Shown in pieces: positions 12,300-22,559 of a DNA stretch of 64,000 nt. The position numbers and the translations under genes are program-made. Location: positions 496,001 through 560,000 of the forward strand of contig JANBVO010000007.1 in assembly GCA_030052745.1 (NCBI GenBank), given 5' to 3'. The notes under the pieces were generated by a model. That model saw only the letters and a program-made list of their open reading frames with translations. It was not told the DNA's origin and made no database searches. This DNA comes from Pleurostoma richardsiae (Eukaryota > Ascomycota > Sordariomycetes > Calosphaeriales > Pleurostomataceae). Position 1 is the stretch's first letter. Every line of letters begins with the position of its first letter.

Positions 12300-13191
12300 T
12301 TTGAGACGGAAGACTGAGCAAGAAAGCAATGAGGAACGTGGAAAGGCCTCTGTGAGGGATGCCCGAGGGAGGCCCGAGGGAGAAGATATCGTTATCCTTC
12401 TGATTCTTAGTGCAAGGCAACATTTAGCGGGGTCTGTTTCTTAATGCACCTGATGTCATTCGGTTCGGCGACCACCAGCTCCACTTGAAGCTTCTGGACA
12501 CATTCTCATTGGCGAACAGTGAGCTTTACACTTGACCTGCGACAATGTCAGACTCGGGTGTTTTATTGTTGGTGGACGATATCACAGGAAGCTCTCCTTC
12601 TGTTCCATCTAGTCCCGTACCACTTTGGATGTGAAGAGGGCAAATCACAGACTGGTTCTCTCAATGCGGTCGCCCGGGACTTGGTAGCCGGCCCTCGGGG
12701 CGGGGCATCCGGCGCTAGGAAGTAATCTCGGAAGTACTCCGTTAACACTATCACGTTACTCCTGGAGCATCTCTCTCTACTTTGTTGTATTGCCCAGTTG
12801 AACGTGTTGCCATTGTAGAAAGATGGTAAAGTTGACGCCAGAATACGAACTCTAAGCTCTAAAATGATGATCGGTACGGCGTCACTTCTACGGAGGCGTC
12901 GATATATCCACGACTGTCATCAGTTTTTCCATACTACGTGTAAATACCTGACAAGATCTATAGACCCATGTATAACAGCTTCACAGTGTACACGTAAGAA
13001 GAGTAGACACAAGCATCAAGACCACATCGAACTCACCAATTCAGCAGGCTGCTTATTATAGCAAGCCATTGTGTGAGCAGAGTGCCACTGAGATCAAGCG
13101 TGAGACCTGACACAATCGATAGAGGCTACTTCGAGGTACCAAAAGGTACCTCACCAACCACATATCCAATATACAAGACGAAGTCTCCATA
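12300..13191. other. Intergenic between pelota and tRNA-Val
   Basis: This holds the pelota promoter and a lower-GC stretch leading to the tRNA. A perfect 8-bp inverted repeat sits 40 bp before the tRNA and is listed separately. No protein-coding gene was found. Confidence 0.55.
13133..13152. repeat. Short perfect inverted repeat 40 bp upstream of tRNA-Val
   Basis: GAGGTACC at 13133-13140 and GGTACCTC at 13145-13152 are separated by AAAA and could form an 8-bp hairpin. GGTACC-like and TACCT-type words are frequent in intergenic DNA of this window, so a function is not implied. Confidence 0.6.
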
Positions 13192-13282
13192 GGTTCTGTG
13201 GCGTAGCTGGTTATCGCGTCAGTCTAACAAGGATGTCTTCCGTGTGCACTGAAGGTCCCCGGTTCGAGCCCGGGCGGAATCA
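13192..13282 (+). tRNA. tRNA-Val(AAC) with a 17-nt intron
   Basis: The sequence folds as a complete cloverleaf. The acceptor stem is GGTTCTG with CGGAATC (two G-U pairs), with discriminator A at 13282. The D stem is GCG/CGC, the anticodon stem TCAGT/ACTGA, the T stem CCCGG/CCGGG and the T loop TTCGAGC. The anticodon AAC lies at 13226-13228. An intron of 17 nt (13230-13246) sits one base 3' of the anticodon, the canonical place for nuclear tRNA introns removed by the tRNA splicing endonuclease. A T run after a single base (13284 onward) serves as the RNA polymerase III terminator. The 3' CCA is not encoded, as expected in eukaryotes. AAC is modified to IAC and reads GUU and GUC codons. Confidence 0.96.
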
Positions 13283-14108
13283 ATTTTTGTTATTTTTCCA
13301 GATATCAACTGGTTAGCGGGAGTCCGGAATATTGTTACGGTGTCATGGCGGCTGTCTGCTCTTGTTCCTCCATGTTTCACAGCTTCAACGTCGATTCTTA
13401 TCACTCGACGGCAGAGACTCGCTTTGGCAACCAACTCGGAGCCCCGCAGATTCGGGATCTACCTATCTTGCAAGTATCGCAGTTCCAATCCTACCTCCAG
13501 ATTACGGCACGATTATGCTTTATTGTAGAAGTATCACTCTCTCTTTCAGCAGTAGAAATCTTCTTTTTGCACTTCTGCTGGTATCGCTAGCATGCGAGGG
13601 AGGGATGCCGGGACCGACTCTCCGGCCCGGGATCAGGCGGCTCCGCCCTCGGTCCAGGAACTGGCACCCCCACTTACGCTCCAACGGGTTCTCTACCAGG
13701 CGTGTATGATGAGATATTCCCGCATTAACTCACTTTGCTGAACAGAGGGTTTACCTATGAGTGTGGCGGTATCATGACATCAGCCACTCAACATCGCGTT
13801 AAGCCTGTAACTGCCACCAATAACGGCAGAATAGGCAGGGAGGAGTGACGGCATATATATTTCAGAGCATCGCCTCCGCAACCGCCGTGCTTAAGCTATC
13901 GCCGAATCGTGGCTCCGGCAGGCGGACTTATCGGGTGGAGACCTTGTCTCCATCACTTCAATTGCTATTACCTACCCACTGTAGATAATACCCCTTAGCT
14001 ATTTCCCCTCATTCCGCCTCCTCATGCAACCTGATTGTTGAAACTCTCTCCAGCGTGTACGACGTCCTCAGCATTCAGTCATCTCATCTCCGTTCTATGA
14101 TCAGGAAG
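13283..14108. other. Intergenic between tRNA-Val and aldo-keto reductase
   Basis: It begins with the polymerase III terminator T tracts and ends with the reductase promoter and leader. A Met codon at 14097 lies four codons before the chosen start of the reductase in the same frame and could be used instead. Nothing else is evident. Confidence 0.5.
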
Positions 14109-15193
14109 ATGGCCGGCGCTCTCACTCTCCAGACTAAGATCAAGCTCAACAGCGGTCATGAGATCCCGCAGCTAGGATACGGTGTAAGCTCCGTCACATC
14201 CCTCACTTCTTCTATCATGAAAAATACTGACCTTCTCTCCGTAGCTCTGGCAGACGTGAGCTCCTGGAGCCTTAACGTATACTGTTTCGTGCAACACACT
14301 GACACAACCCGCCGGCAGGCCTGCAGACACTGCCGAGTCCGTTTGCATCGAAGCCCTGAAACTCGGCTACCGACATGTATGCCACTGCATCTGCTGTTCT
14401 TGTCCTTTCTGACCTCCTTCGCTTCATTCGCTGACATATCTTCTAGATCGATTCGGCCGCCGCATACAAGAATGAGGCAGGCTGCGGCGCCGCCATCCGC
14501 AAGGCGGCCAAGGAGCTCGGTATCCCGCGGTCGGAGATCTTCTTCACATCAAAGGTCCCATGGCGCACCATGAACTACGACACGGCCAAGGCGCAGGTCG
14601 AGACGACGCTGTCCGAGACCGGGCTCGACTACATCGACCTAATGCTGCTGCACGCGCCATACGGTGGGTCCGCCAGCCGCAAGGGTGCCTGGCGCGCTCT
14701 GGTCGAGGCAGTCGAGGCCGGCAAGGTGCGGTCCATCGGCGTGTCCAACTATGGCGTGCACCACCTCGACGAGCTGGAGAAGCACATCGCCGAGCTGGAG
14801 GCCGAGCGCGGCGGCAAGGGCAAGGGCGGCGTGCTGTCGGTCGGGCAGTGGGAGATCCACCCCTGGTGCGCGAGGGAGGACATCGCCGAGTGGTGCCGGA
14901 AGCGCAACGTCGCGGTCGAGGCGTACAGCCCGCTCGTGCGCGGCGAGCGCTGGGGCGAGGCGTCGCTCAAGTCGCTCGCGGACAAGTACGGCGTGTCGGA
15001 GGCGCAGGTCCTGGTCAGGTGGAGCCTGCAGAAGGGCTACATCCCGCTGCCCAAGAGTGTGACGCCCGAGCGCATCCGCTCCAACGCGGACGTGTACGGG
15101 TTCACGCTGACGGAGGAGGAGGTCAAGAACCTGCAGTCTACGGAGTATGCTCCTGTCTGCTGGGACCCCAATACCAGCTCGCTGGATGATTAG
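14109..15193 (+). CDS. Aldo-keto reductase
   Basis: Four exons, 14109-14183, 14245-14255, 14319-14376 and 14447-15193, give 296 residues, the normal length for the family. All introns are 61-70 bp with good donors. The second exon is only 11 nt and encodes LWQ plus part of Thr; it is needed to restore LGYGLWQTPADT, a conserved block. The catalytic tetrad sits at the textbook positions: Asp50 (IDSAAAY), Tyr55, Lys84 (FTSKVPW) and His117 (LMLLHAP). The NADPH-binding end appears as IPLPKSVTPERIRSN. Such enzymes reduce aldehydes or ketones with NADPH in the cytosol; the substrate cannot be told from sequence. An in-frame Met four codons upstream (14097) is an alternative start. A neighbouring tRNA and ribosomal protein gene suggest no pathway context. 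Confidence 0.95.
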
Positions 15194-15846
15194 GTGCCCC
15201 TCGCACGCTAATGACACTCAATTTGCTTGCTTGCGGTGCAGAGCCGGCTTCGTAGCAATTCAAAATAGCATATCCATGCGATAGCATTACTAAATAAATT
15301 ACCTTGAGACAACAGAGCTCGCTCTTTAGTCGATTGATAGAGGATTGTGCAGATCTTCAATAAATGACAGTGTTGATGAAAGCCTCGATGTCTTACCGTA
15401 TCGCAGCATCCGGCCGGCCGGCCATTCAACTGTGAACGGACCGGTGCGGGTCCGGCAATGGTGTTAGTGAACTGGACTTTTGCCGTGCAGATAGCGTTCA
15501 CTCGTTACTTGAGCGTTAAGCGCACTGGGTCTAGACCCATCTTGGTGAGCAGGGCTCGAGTCTTCCTACCGTGGGGCCGACAAATTCTCTCCACGTGACC
15601 TCCTGCACACAACTTTTCGCAAATCCACCAATTTTTTCTCCCCACCACGCTCACCACGCTCTCGCACCCCCGGTCACCATCGTCGCGCCTGCTCCTCAAG
15701 TCAATCAGACAGAGGACACTCATACCCGTTTAGTAGGTTCCCCAACCCGCCAGAATCTCGCCAGGATCGTCCCGAGAGCTGACCTCGTCTGCCCATCCTC
15801 AGTCAACAAACTTAACCTCGAACACCCCCCCACCCACACCGCCAAG
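15194..15846. other. Intergenic upstream of eS21
   Basis: The left part holds the reductase 3' UTR. The right part, from about 15600, is rich in C and T and ends in a CA-rich leader just before the ribosomal protein start, as is common for highly expressed fungal translation genes. No gene was seen. Confidence 0.55.
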
Positions 15847-16110
15847 ATGGAGAACGACAAGGGCGAGATCGTCGATGCCTACATCCCGCGCAAGTGCAGC
15901 GCCTCGAACCGCATCATCCAGGCCAAGGACCACGCCTCCGTCCAGATCGCCGTCGCCAAGGTCTCCGAGGACGGCCGCGCCATCGCCGGCGAGAACGTCA
16001 TCTATGCCCTCTGCGGCTTCGTCCGCGCCCAGGGCGAGGCCGACGACTCCCTGAACCGCCTGGCCCAGCGGGACGGCCTGCTCAAGAGCGTCTGGAGCGG
16101 TGTCCGGTAA
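15847..16110 (+). CDS. rps21: Small ribosomal subunit protein eS21
   Basis: An uninterrupted 87-residue frame starts [20 protein letters not shown] and ends in [19 protein letters not shown], matching eukaryotic eS21 along its whole length, including the [13 protein letters not shown] core. It is a component of the 40S subunit needed for late maturation of 18S rRNA. The ATG is preceded by AAG at -3 to -1 in good fungal context. Codon use is strongly biased to C or G in the third position, as expected for high expression. The residues AYIP and SNRIIQ differ slightly from the common LYVP and TNRIIK, but no frame damage is present. Confidence 0.97.
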   Translation: MENDKGEIVDAYIPRKCSASNRIIQAKDHASVQIAVAKVSEDGRAIAGENVIYALCGFVRAQGEADDSLNRLAQRDGLLKSVWSGVR

Positions 16111-18308
16111 ACTGGAGGAAAGGAAGGGCGGAGTCTGTCCGGTTGAGCTTGGGAGCCTAAAGGGAAGGAGGGGAGAGCATCCACGGATGGCTCGGGCGTC
16201 AATGAAGGGAAGGTTGTGAGGGAATGGAGGCACAGCACAGCTTGAGGGGCCTCCTCTTTCTCGGCATGCTGAGATGGCTGCCTGCCGTGGTTGATTCTTC
16301 CGCCAGGTGAGAACCTGAGGCGAAGAGATCCGTATCAAAATACTACCGATCATCTTCCTCCCAAATCCCATTCTTGTGCTTTGACTTCCGAAAGTCTTTG
16401 CCGGGTGTGTCAGCTTGTTTGCATATTCTCCGGAGTCTGAGCTGTGTTGAGTTTTGAAAGGGAGGGTACTCTGGTTCGGGACAGGAGCCAGTTACTCTAT
16501 GTCCATGTGTGTAGACTACAAACTTGTGTCGCCATCTCTTGTAGTGTTCACCACTTCAGCTGCCTTGGTGCTTTGCTCACAACGAGAGCAATAGCAATCA
16601 CAAGTCCAGGTTGGTATAGTCTCTTGTATGGCCGTTCGAGTCCCGCGCAACCGAAACGTCCATCAGCGTGCTGATACCCAAGCGTGTCAAGGTAGGCCAA
16701 ATACCGCCGTAAGATGGAACAATTCTCGGGGTATTAGACTCTGCCCGACATTTGGAATATGTCAGTCTCCACTCTGTCCCCTGGCAGATCGCAAGAAGTG
16801 TATATCAGTTCTCGTCTGCCAGGTGCCTACAAGGGCCCCAGCGGCGCCGAGACCAGCCAAGGTCGCCCACAGGGGCTGATTCTTGGCCGTATTTCGAATG
16901 TAGTCATCAATCACGCGTCGCTTCAAGTACGTTCAGTCAGTTTATGCTCCCCCTGCCCCCCTTCGAGAAGGTATCTCGTCTTCCCGGCACCGAGAACGAG
17001 GGCTTGGCGCCTCATAACTGCATGTACAGCACTGGCCCATCTTTTTGGAACGATGGTCATCCGGGTTTGGGGATGCGCATTTGAAGTGTCTTCCTCTTAG
17101 TATATTGTATTGAGATCGCTAAACAACTATGGATAGTGAATGCAATGGATCCGGGTTGACTGTTAGTCTACTCAGGGTGTACCTTACATATCATTCCATT
17201 CGTTCCCTTCGACATAAATCCCTCTAAACCAAGTGGAACGGTGCTAAGTGAGGGGCGTAGGACGGCTCATCGTGCTACTGAGCAAGTCTAAGAGTCAACG
17301 GGACGCAGACCTGTTTGTTGAGTAGGAGTAAGTATCAAGATTGGGAGCTGTTCAGCACGGCTGTAACTCACGAGCCTTGACGCGATGTTCCCTCTGACTT
17401 CTTGCGTTCTCCTAATATTCGTTATCAGCGATTACACAAGTCAGGGAAAAGATGTTTCTCTAGAGCAAGCTGAATTGATTCATCTAGGGCCGGAATCATA
17501 TACGCGCTTTCTTTGGTAGCCAGCTATGTTGTTGATACTGCAGATGAAAAAATAGAAATGGCGAGGCTTAGAATATGTTACGAGAAAGGCCATGAATCCG
17601 TGATCTTGATCTTGGAAAGGGGAGGCTTTGATTTACCGCCTGGTTGTTGAGGCCGATCCATGCCGCTGTTCGCGATGGTACGACCACCCACCATTCCTGA
17701 TCCCAAAGATTTCCCTGTCGTACTACACGTTCGGGCTTCACCACAGGGAAAACTAAAACGAGCCGGACAGCAATCGAGGCCGAGACACCGACATGTGTGC
17801 GCAATTCTCATGTCGGCAAGTGTCCTCCGTAGTGGTTGTAGTCAGGGGTCGTAGGATTTGAGGGGACCGTATCGGTGAGAAGGCTAAGCTTGCATAGAGT
17901 ATGATTCATATCATCTCATTCCGCATGCATGCTGGAAGCGGTGATTGTTCTGTTGTCGGCCTCCAAGCGAGTATGGTCAAGGCTTGTATAAATACTCCTG
18001 ATTGCCGTGTCTCCTTGAGAGGACTTTTCGAAAGTCGAGTAGAACTTTGTCGAAGCCTCCACATAATAACTATAGGTAAGATGGTACTCAGATATTGACC
18101 TGGATTGTTTTCCGCCCGTGTCAAAGATGACAATACGTTCCCTACGCCGACGGCGCCGACCTCAGTCTCGTAGACGAGGAAGCCCGCCTCATGAGAGAAC
18201 CACAACTATAGAGCTGACATCGTCTGAGAAACAACACGGAGCGGGAGTTGATGAAGAGTTCAAAAGTCAATGGTGGTTTCGAATTATGGACGCTAACTGT
18301 CTATTCCT
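16111..18308. other. Intergenic, about 2.2 kb
   Basis: GC content drops from about 16,400 onward compared with the flanking genes. The frames present are short and carry no domain, and I could not chain any of them with splice sites into a protein. A TTCGAGTCCC word at 16634-16643 recalls a tRNA T loop but lacks a pairing stem. I see no gene. Confidence 0.5.
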
Positions 18309-19216
18309 CTAAGCAGACTTCGACCGCATCATCTCCTTCAGCGCCGCCGTCTCTGCCTCCTGCCTCGCCAGCCGGATCCGTAAGTCATCCCGTTCCTTGG
18401 TCATTTCTTCCAGAGCATCCTCAAGCTCCTTGATCCTGTCAAGGCGCTTCTGTCGGTACTTGCGGGCTGCAATAGTGTTGCGCTGCCTCTTGAGCGCCGC
18501 GTCGGGGTCATGGTCAGGCTTGGAGCGTCTGCCTTGAGACGCCGGCGAGCCATTGGAAGCCGAGGGAAAATTGACCTGGACCTGGGCCGCCGAGGTTGGC
18601 GGGAAGAGGGGGATGGACGACGCTAGGTCGCCAAGGCTCATCAGATCCGGAGAGTGCGTGGTCAGGTCAGAAAGGGAATCTGGGGGATTTGATTAACACT
18701 GCTGCACCTTGTCGAAGAGAGAGTAAAGTGAGAAGCATACTGCTGAATGTTGGACTCTCCGTCACAGGCGGGAAAAGGGGCACGTCGTCAAGGCCCATCC
18801 ACGACTGCGTGAACCAGTCGACGGGCTCGGCTCCCGCACCACCGCTAACCGTCCCTTCCGGAATGAAGGTTGACCAGAAGTCTGACGGGAGAGTTTCCGG
18901 ATACAGGGGCGCAGGCTCTCCCGCCAAGGGATCGTCAGCCGGGCTCTCGCGCGCGCTGCGGCTGAGCGGGTCTGTAGAATGCTGCTCGGAGAACGAAGGC
19001 CGGCATTGGAACTGTAAGTCCTCAAGCGCGGTCTGATTCAGGTTGCGACGGCCTCTCCTCGAGGCCGGCGGGTGTTGTTGCTGTCTTCTGCGGGAGGTGA
19101 GCGCTTGCAGGTGCAAGTTGTGCTCACGCCGGATGTGATGTGGCGTTGGGTGGGTGATGAAAGAGAAGAGACCGAGGGCGAATCTGAGTTTGAGGCGAGG
19201 CGGGTTTTAAGGGCAT
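18309..19216 (-). CDS. GCN4-type bZIP transcription factor
   Basis: The C-terminal exon 18309-18679 encodes a basic region KRQRNTIAARKYRQKR followed by a leucine zipper (IKELEDALEEMTKERDDLRI...), of the GCN4/CPC-1 class. It joins in phase to 18741-19087 across a 61-bp intron; that exon is acidic and Pro-rich with FWSTFIPEG and DWFTQSWMGLDDVPLFPP, plausible activation segments. The frame has no Met at its 5' end, so a first exon 19128-19216 is proposed, starting at the ATG at 19216 and using a GTGAGC donor with a 40-bp intron; the phases fit and the total is 268 residues. That first intron is unusually short, so the N-terminus is provisional. Family members bind TGACTCA-like sites and control amino-acid starvation or stress responses; the precise paralogue is not clear. 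Confidence 0.85.
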
Positions 19217-21312
19217 CACGCGCTGGACCCCCAGCGATGTGAGATGATGCCCGCCAGTAGGCCGCTTCGGGTAAGGTGCGAAATGACTCATAATGATTCT
19301 GCAGATGCACAGCATCAGATCCCCCCTCCCTCCCATGAATTGCCCAATTAGAGGCCAGATCACGACCCCGTATTTGTGCTGTGGAACTCGGCCGCCCGAC
19401 CGGCCGCTCCGTGTGGGGCTATCCTCCGTCCTGCTCCGCCTCAGTCTCACAGTCTCACCGGCGGTCCTCATGCGGTGTCCCGCCCGTCCTGATAACGGTA
19501 AAGCCGAAAAGGCTTGTGTGGCATTTCGGAGGGCAGATCGGTAGCCGGTCGCACGGGGCAAAATGGAATGAGTTCATGGGTGTGATTCTTCGTATCGAAA
19601 AAATGTGTACGTTCGCTTCCTGTGAAATCGCATCACAACCCCCAGCCGAGGCAGGTTCGTCTCCTACTACGTAAAGCGACCTCAAAAGTCGTCAATTGAT
19701 CTGGCGGGAAATAGAGTCCCAAAGTGTATCCAGCAGAAGCGGCGTTGCGTAGTCTCAAAATGACATGCGCAGAACTAGGAACAGGGGGCGAGAGTGCAAG
19801 ACAGGTATGAGGTATGACTTTCGTTCCAATTGCCCCGGAAGATCCTGAACTAGTTCCTACCAACGAGATCATTTCCCTTTCTTGTCCATTCCCCATGTCG
19901 CTGGCACGACGAGCGGCCATCCATGAAGATCGCCTTTCTGGATCGAGTGTAGAGGGTTGTGGTACCCGCTCATGTCCGTCTTGTGCGGCCCGGACCGGCT
20001 CCCAGCGACTCCAGTGGGAACACGATTACCGCTTATCAGTGGGGTGTAGTCTTCGGAGGTAGCGGAGTTGGCAAACGGTACAGGAGAGGTCGGACGATGA
20101 CCATCGTTGGCATGGCTGTTGCTGGCAGACCTTTCTGCCACCGGAGAAGGCTGTGTCTTTGTGCGACCACTCTTCTTGAATCTCCGAAACATGGTTGGTT
20201 CTCAAGGCTCACGCGCGCTCTGGGTGGACAAGATGAGTCAGGAAGAATGGAACAGTGTCGAGCCCTTCCTCCGCGCGCCTCATGGCTGGGCTTTTATGTG
20301 CCAGCCAGTAGTAATGACCTTCCCAACTCGGACGTGTCACAGGCATGCGAGATAAGAGCTGTTCGTCCTATGAGAGAGGGTGCTCCTCCCCCAGCCTCAA
20401 TCCCCAAGTCTTGGCTTTGCAGCCCTCACAGTAGTACTCACTTACACCGAAGTCGCTGCGAGTCCTTCGAGCAGAATAATCATGAAGAGAGACGCATCCT
20501 GAGTCCCCTGGGAAGACCATAAGACCTGCAGTGATGAGATATCAACCAACTAAATAAAAAGTCAATAGGAGAGACTACTGATAGGGCTGTTATCCCCACC
20601 CTCTAGCCGTTGGGTTAATTCACATGCCGACAACGGCGTATCCGAGATAGCTGGCAACGCGGCAGCCGGACAAGGCGGCCGGCATATCACATTCAGTTGA
20701 ATGCGGTGGGAGACCGTCTAGTCTCAAAATAGCTGATTGTGCCGAGCCGTCAACGGGTTAGTGCCAAATGGGTTGAAGCTCGTGGAAATGATGTCCGAGA
20801 CTTATGTTATCACATCAGCTGCCCAAGCATCCTCTTCCACTGGATTCCCACCTTTAAGAGCATTCAACCCTCGCTTTGTCCCGTTTCGCGAGGTCCTCGA
20901 CCAGTTATCTCCCGCAGACAGCTGCAAGCCATTCGGAGCACCGGAAATATCCTGCAATAGCCGATGTCTCTTGCGGCTGGCTTGGTCTGCCCCAAGCTTG
21001 TCATGCATAGAGGACACGGGGGTGATTCGTCACTCTCCCAACAGCATCCCGGTCAGGAGGGCAGACAATGGATACCCACATCGAGGGTTGGGGGATGAGG
21101 CTCAAAATACCCCTCTTTCGGCCGCTGTCTTGATTCCCAGGAGAGGTCGCCGTTACTGTGTAGGAGTGTACAGTTCCGGCTACATGGGCGTTACATGACG
21201 AAGAAATGGTTGCTCTCATAGGTCTACAATCACCTTATCGTGGAAGCACTTCACTTGTAAGAGGATCGCAAAGATGGTGACAGCAGATAGATAATTCAGC
21301 TATGTCGGCACT
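19217..21312. other. Intergenic, about 2.1 kb, with one weak candidate ORF
   Basis: Apart from the bZIP promoter this stretch holds the 107-codon minus-strand frame at 19869-20192, which is listed separately. Other frames between 20,100 and 21,200 are mutual shadows with no recognisable content. Confidence 0.45.
19869..20192 (-). CDS. Possible small hypothetical protein
   Basis: A 107-codon frame begins with a basic segment (MFRRFKKSGRTKTQPSPVAE) and continues Ser/Pro-rich with SEDYTPLISGNRVPTG. The composition resembles the disordered N-terminus of a real fungal protein more than a random frame, but I recognise no domain. The last 20 residues look non-coding in character, so an unrecognised splice or decay is possible. 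No expression signal is visible and this may be a chance frame. Confidence 0.3.
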   Translation of the reverse strand: MFRRFKKSGRTKTQPSPVAERSASNSHANDGHRPTSPVPFANSATSEDYTPLISGNRVPTGVAGSRSGPHKTDMSGYHNPLHSIQKGDLHGWPLVVPATWGMDKKGK

Positions 21313-21768
21313 ATGACCATTAGCGAGTGGCTCGACGTTGCGATATCACCTATACTAAACGATATTTACCTTTTAATAGCTAAAGGAACAAGGGAGGCAC
21401 CGCATGTGCCAGCATTGCCCATCATGCCAAATATGGTCTATGACACCTATCCTTGCTACAACCTAAAAGCGGATGATCTAGAGGAGTACCTCAAGAAGCT
21501 GTTTTCCGAGCACGAGGATGACATTGAGGTTGAGGTGTGTTGGCAGAACCCGCGCTTCCGCCTCTCCCCGCCCAAGGCTGACTGAGTGTGCAGAAGACGG
21601 ATGACGAGGAGTACCGCTTGAAAATTCCACGCTCCCTTACCGATGTAAGTCATCAGGCGATACACCTAGCCAGACTACTTGGGTAACATTGACTGATGCT
21701 GGCTTGTCCTTGAGAATGAGAGGGAGGACATTTACAAGAACGTGCGAAAGCAGCCCGTCGATGCGTAG
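21313..21768 (+). CDS. Small acidic orphan protein, three exons
   Basis: Exons 21313-21534, 21594-21644 and 21715-21768 join in phase 0 at both junctions and give 108 residues. Both introns have good signals: GCTGAC before the first acceptor, a GTAAGT donor and TGACTGATG branch region in the second. The protein opens with MTISEWLDVAISPILNDIYL, has a Tyr/Pro-rich middle (PNMVYDTYPCYNLKADDL) and ends in a charged helix-like tail (PRSLTDNEREDIYKNVRKQ). I do not recognise a family. The regular splice structure and continuous acidic composition across three exons make it unlikely to be a chance frame. It lies about 800 bp upstream of, and on the same strand as, the CorA-like gene. Confidence 0.6.
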
Positions 21769-22559
21769 GGGCCGGGATGAAGCCCAGAGCAGAAGCTCTC
21801 TTCTCTCCTATGCCTCTTGATGCGAGACGAAAAGGCTGCCACGTGCTCATATCAGAGGGCTCAGTGCCCTATACGAGGAAATGGGCCTGCACTTGGGAAA
21901 GCTGGCCCTGCCCTTCTGGCGTGCTTGGCCGCACGACTGGATCAGATGTGCTGCATTAACACGGCAGCAGGAGACGTCCTTTCTGCTTATTGACTTATGA
22001 AAGATTGCTGGTATTTTATCTACTTCGCGTCCATTTTGTTGCAGATTCTGCCTTCCATCCTCTTCATGGTGCGCCTTACTGGCTGCAGAGTCCGGTCAAT
22101 GTAGCCAGTCACCACAGCCTCGGACGCCGTAGGCTTCCCGCTCCGAGGGCCTGGTCCGCCTGTACATCTTGTTCTATTACTTGATACGAATAAGCCTCGC
22201 AGACACCCTTTTGTCTATTTCAACGGCTATAATTGGCGGTATACGGGAGATTTTCTTTCAGCTGTCACGCTGGTCGCCTTGGCTCGAGATCCTTGCGCTA
22301 GTTCTCGGCAGACCTTTGGGCACAAAAGTGCCCATTCGCCCTGCTTTTTCCTCGGCGGCTCTGTGTTTTGTCACGTAGACGCCACCGGGTGCCTTTAATT
22401 TGTCTCGGCTCTTGATGTGATGCACCCTCCAAGTCCTTAAATCCGGTGCTCTCCTCGCTGGGCGTGGGCATGAAAATACCATTCATCACCGCCCATATAA
22501 CGGAAAATTCTATTTCTCAAACTCAAATTCCGACTCCCTTTTGGTGATTCGAAGACACA
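21769..22559. other. Intergenic between the small orphan and CorA-like genes
   Basis: This 790-bp stretch should carry the promoter of the CorA-like gene. I see no coding sequence or repeat in it. Confidence 0.5.

Noticed and set aside
14560-15189. Alternative plus frame and antisense frame over the aldo-keto reductase
   Set aside because: Arg/Ala/Gly-rich shadows typical of GC-rich coding exons; the reductase frame has all catalytic residues.
16600-16680. tRNA-like T-loop word TTCGAGTCCC
   Set aside because: The flanking bases do not form a T stem and no anticodon or acceptor stem can be drawn around it.
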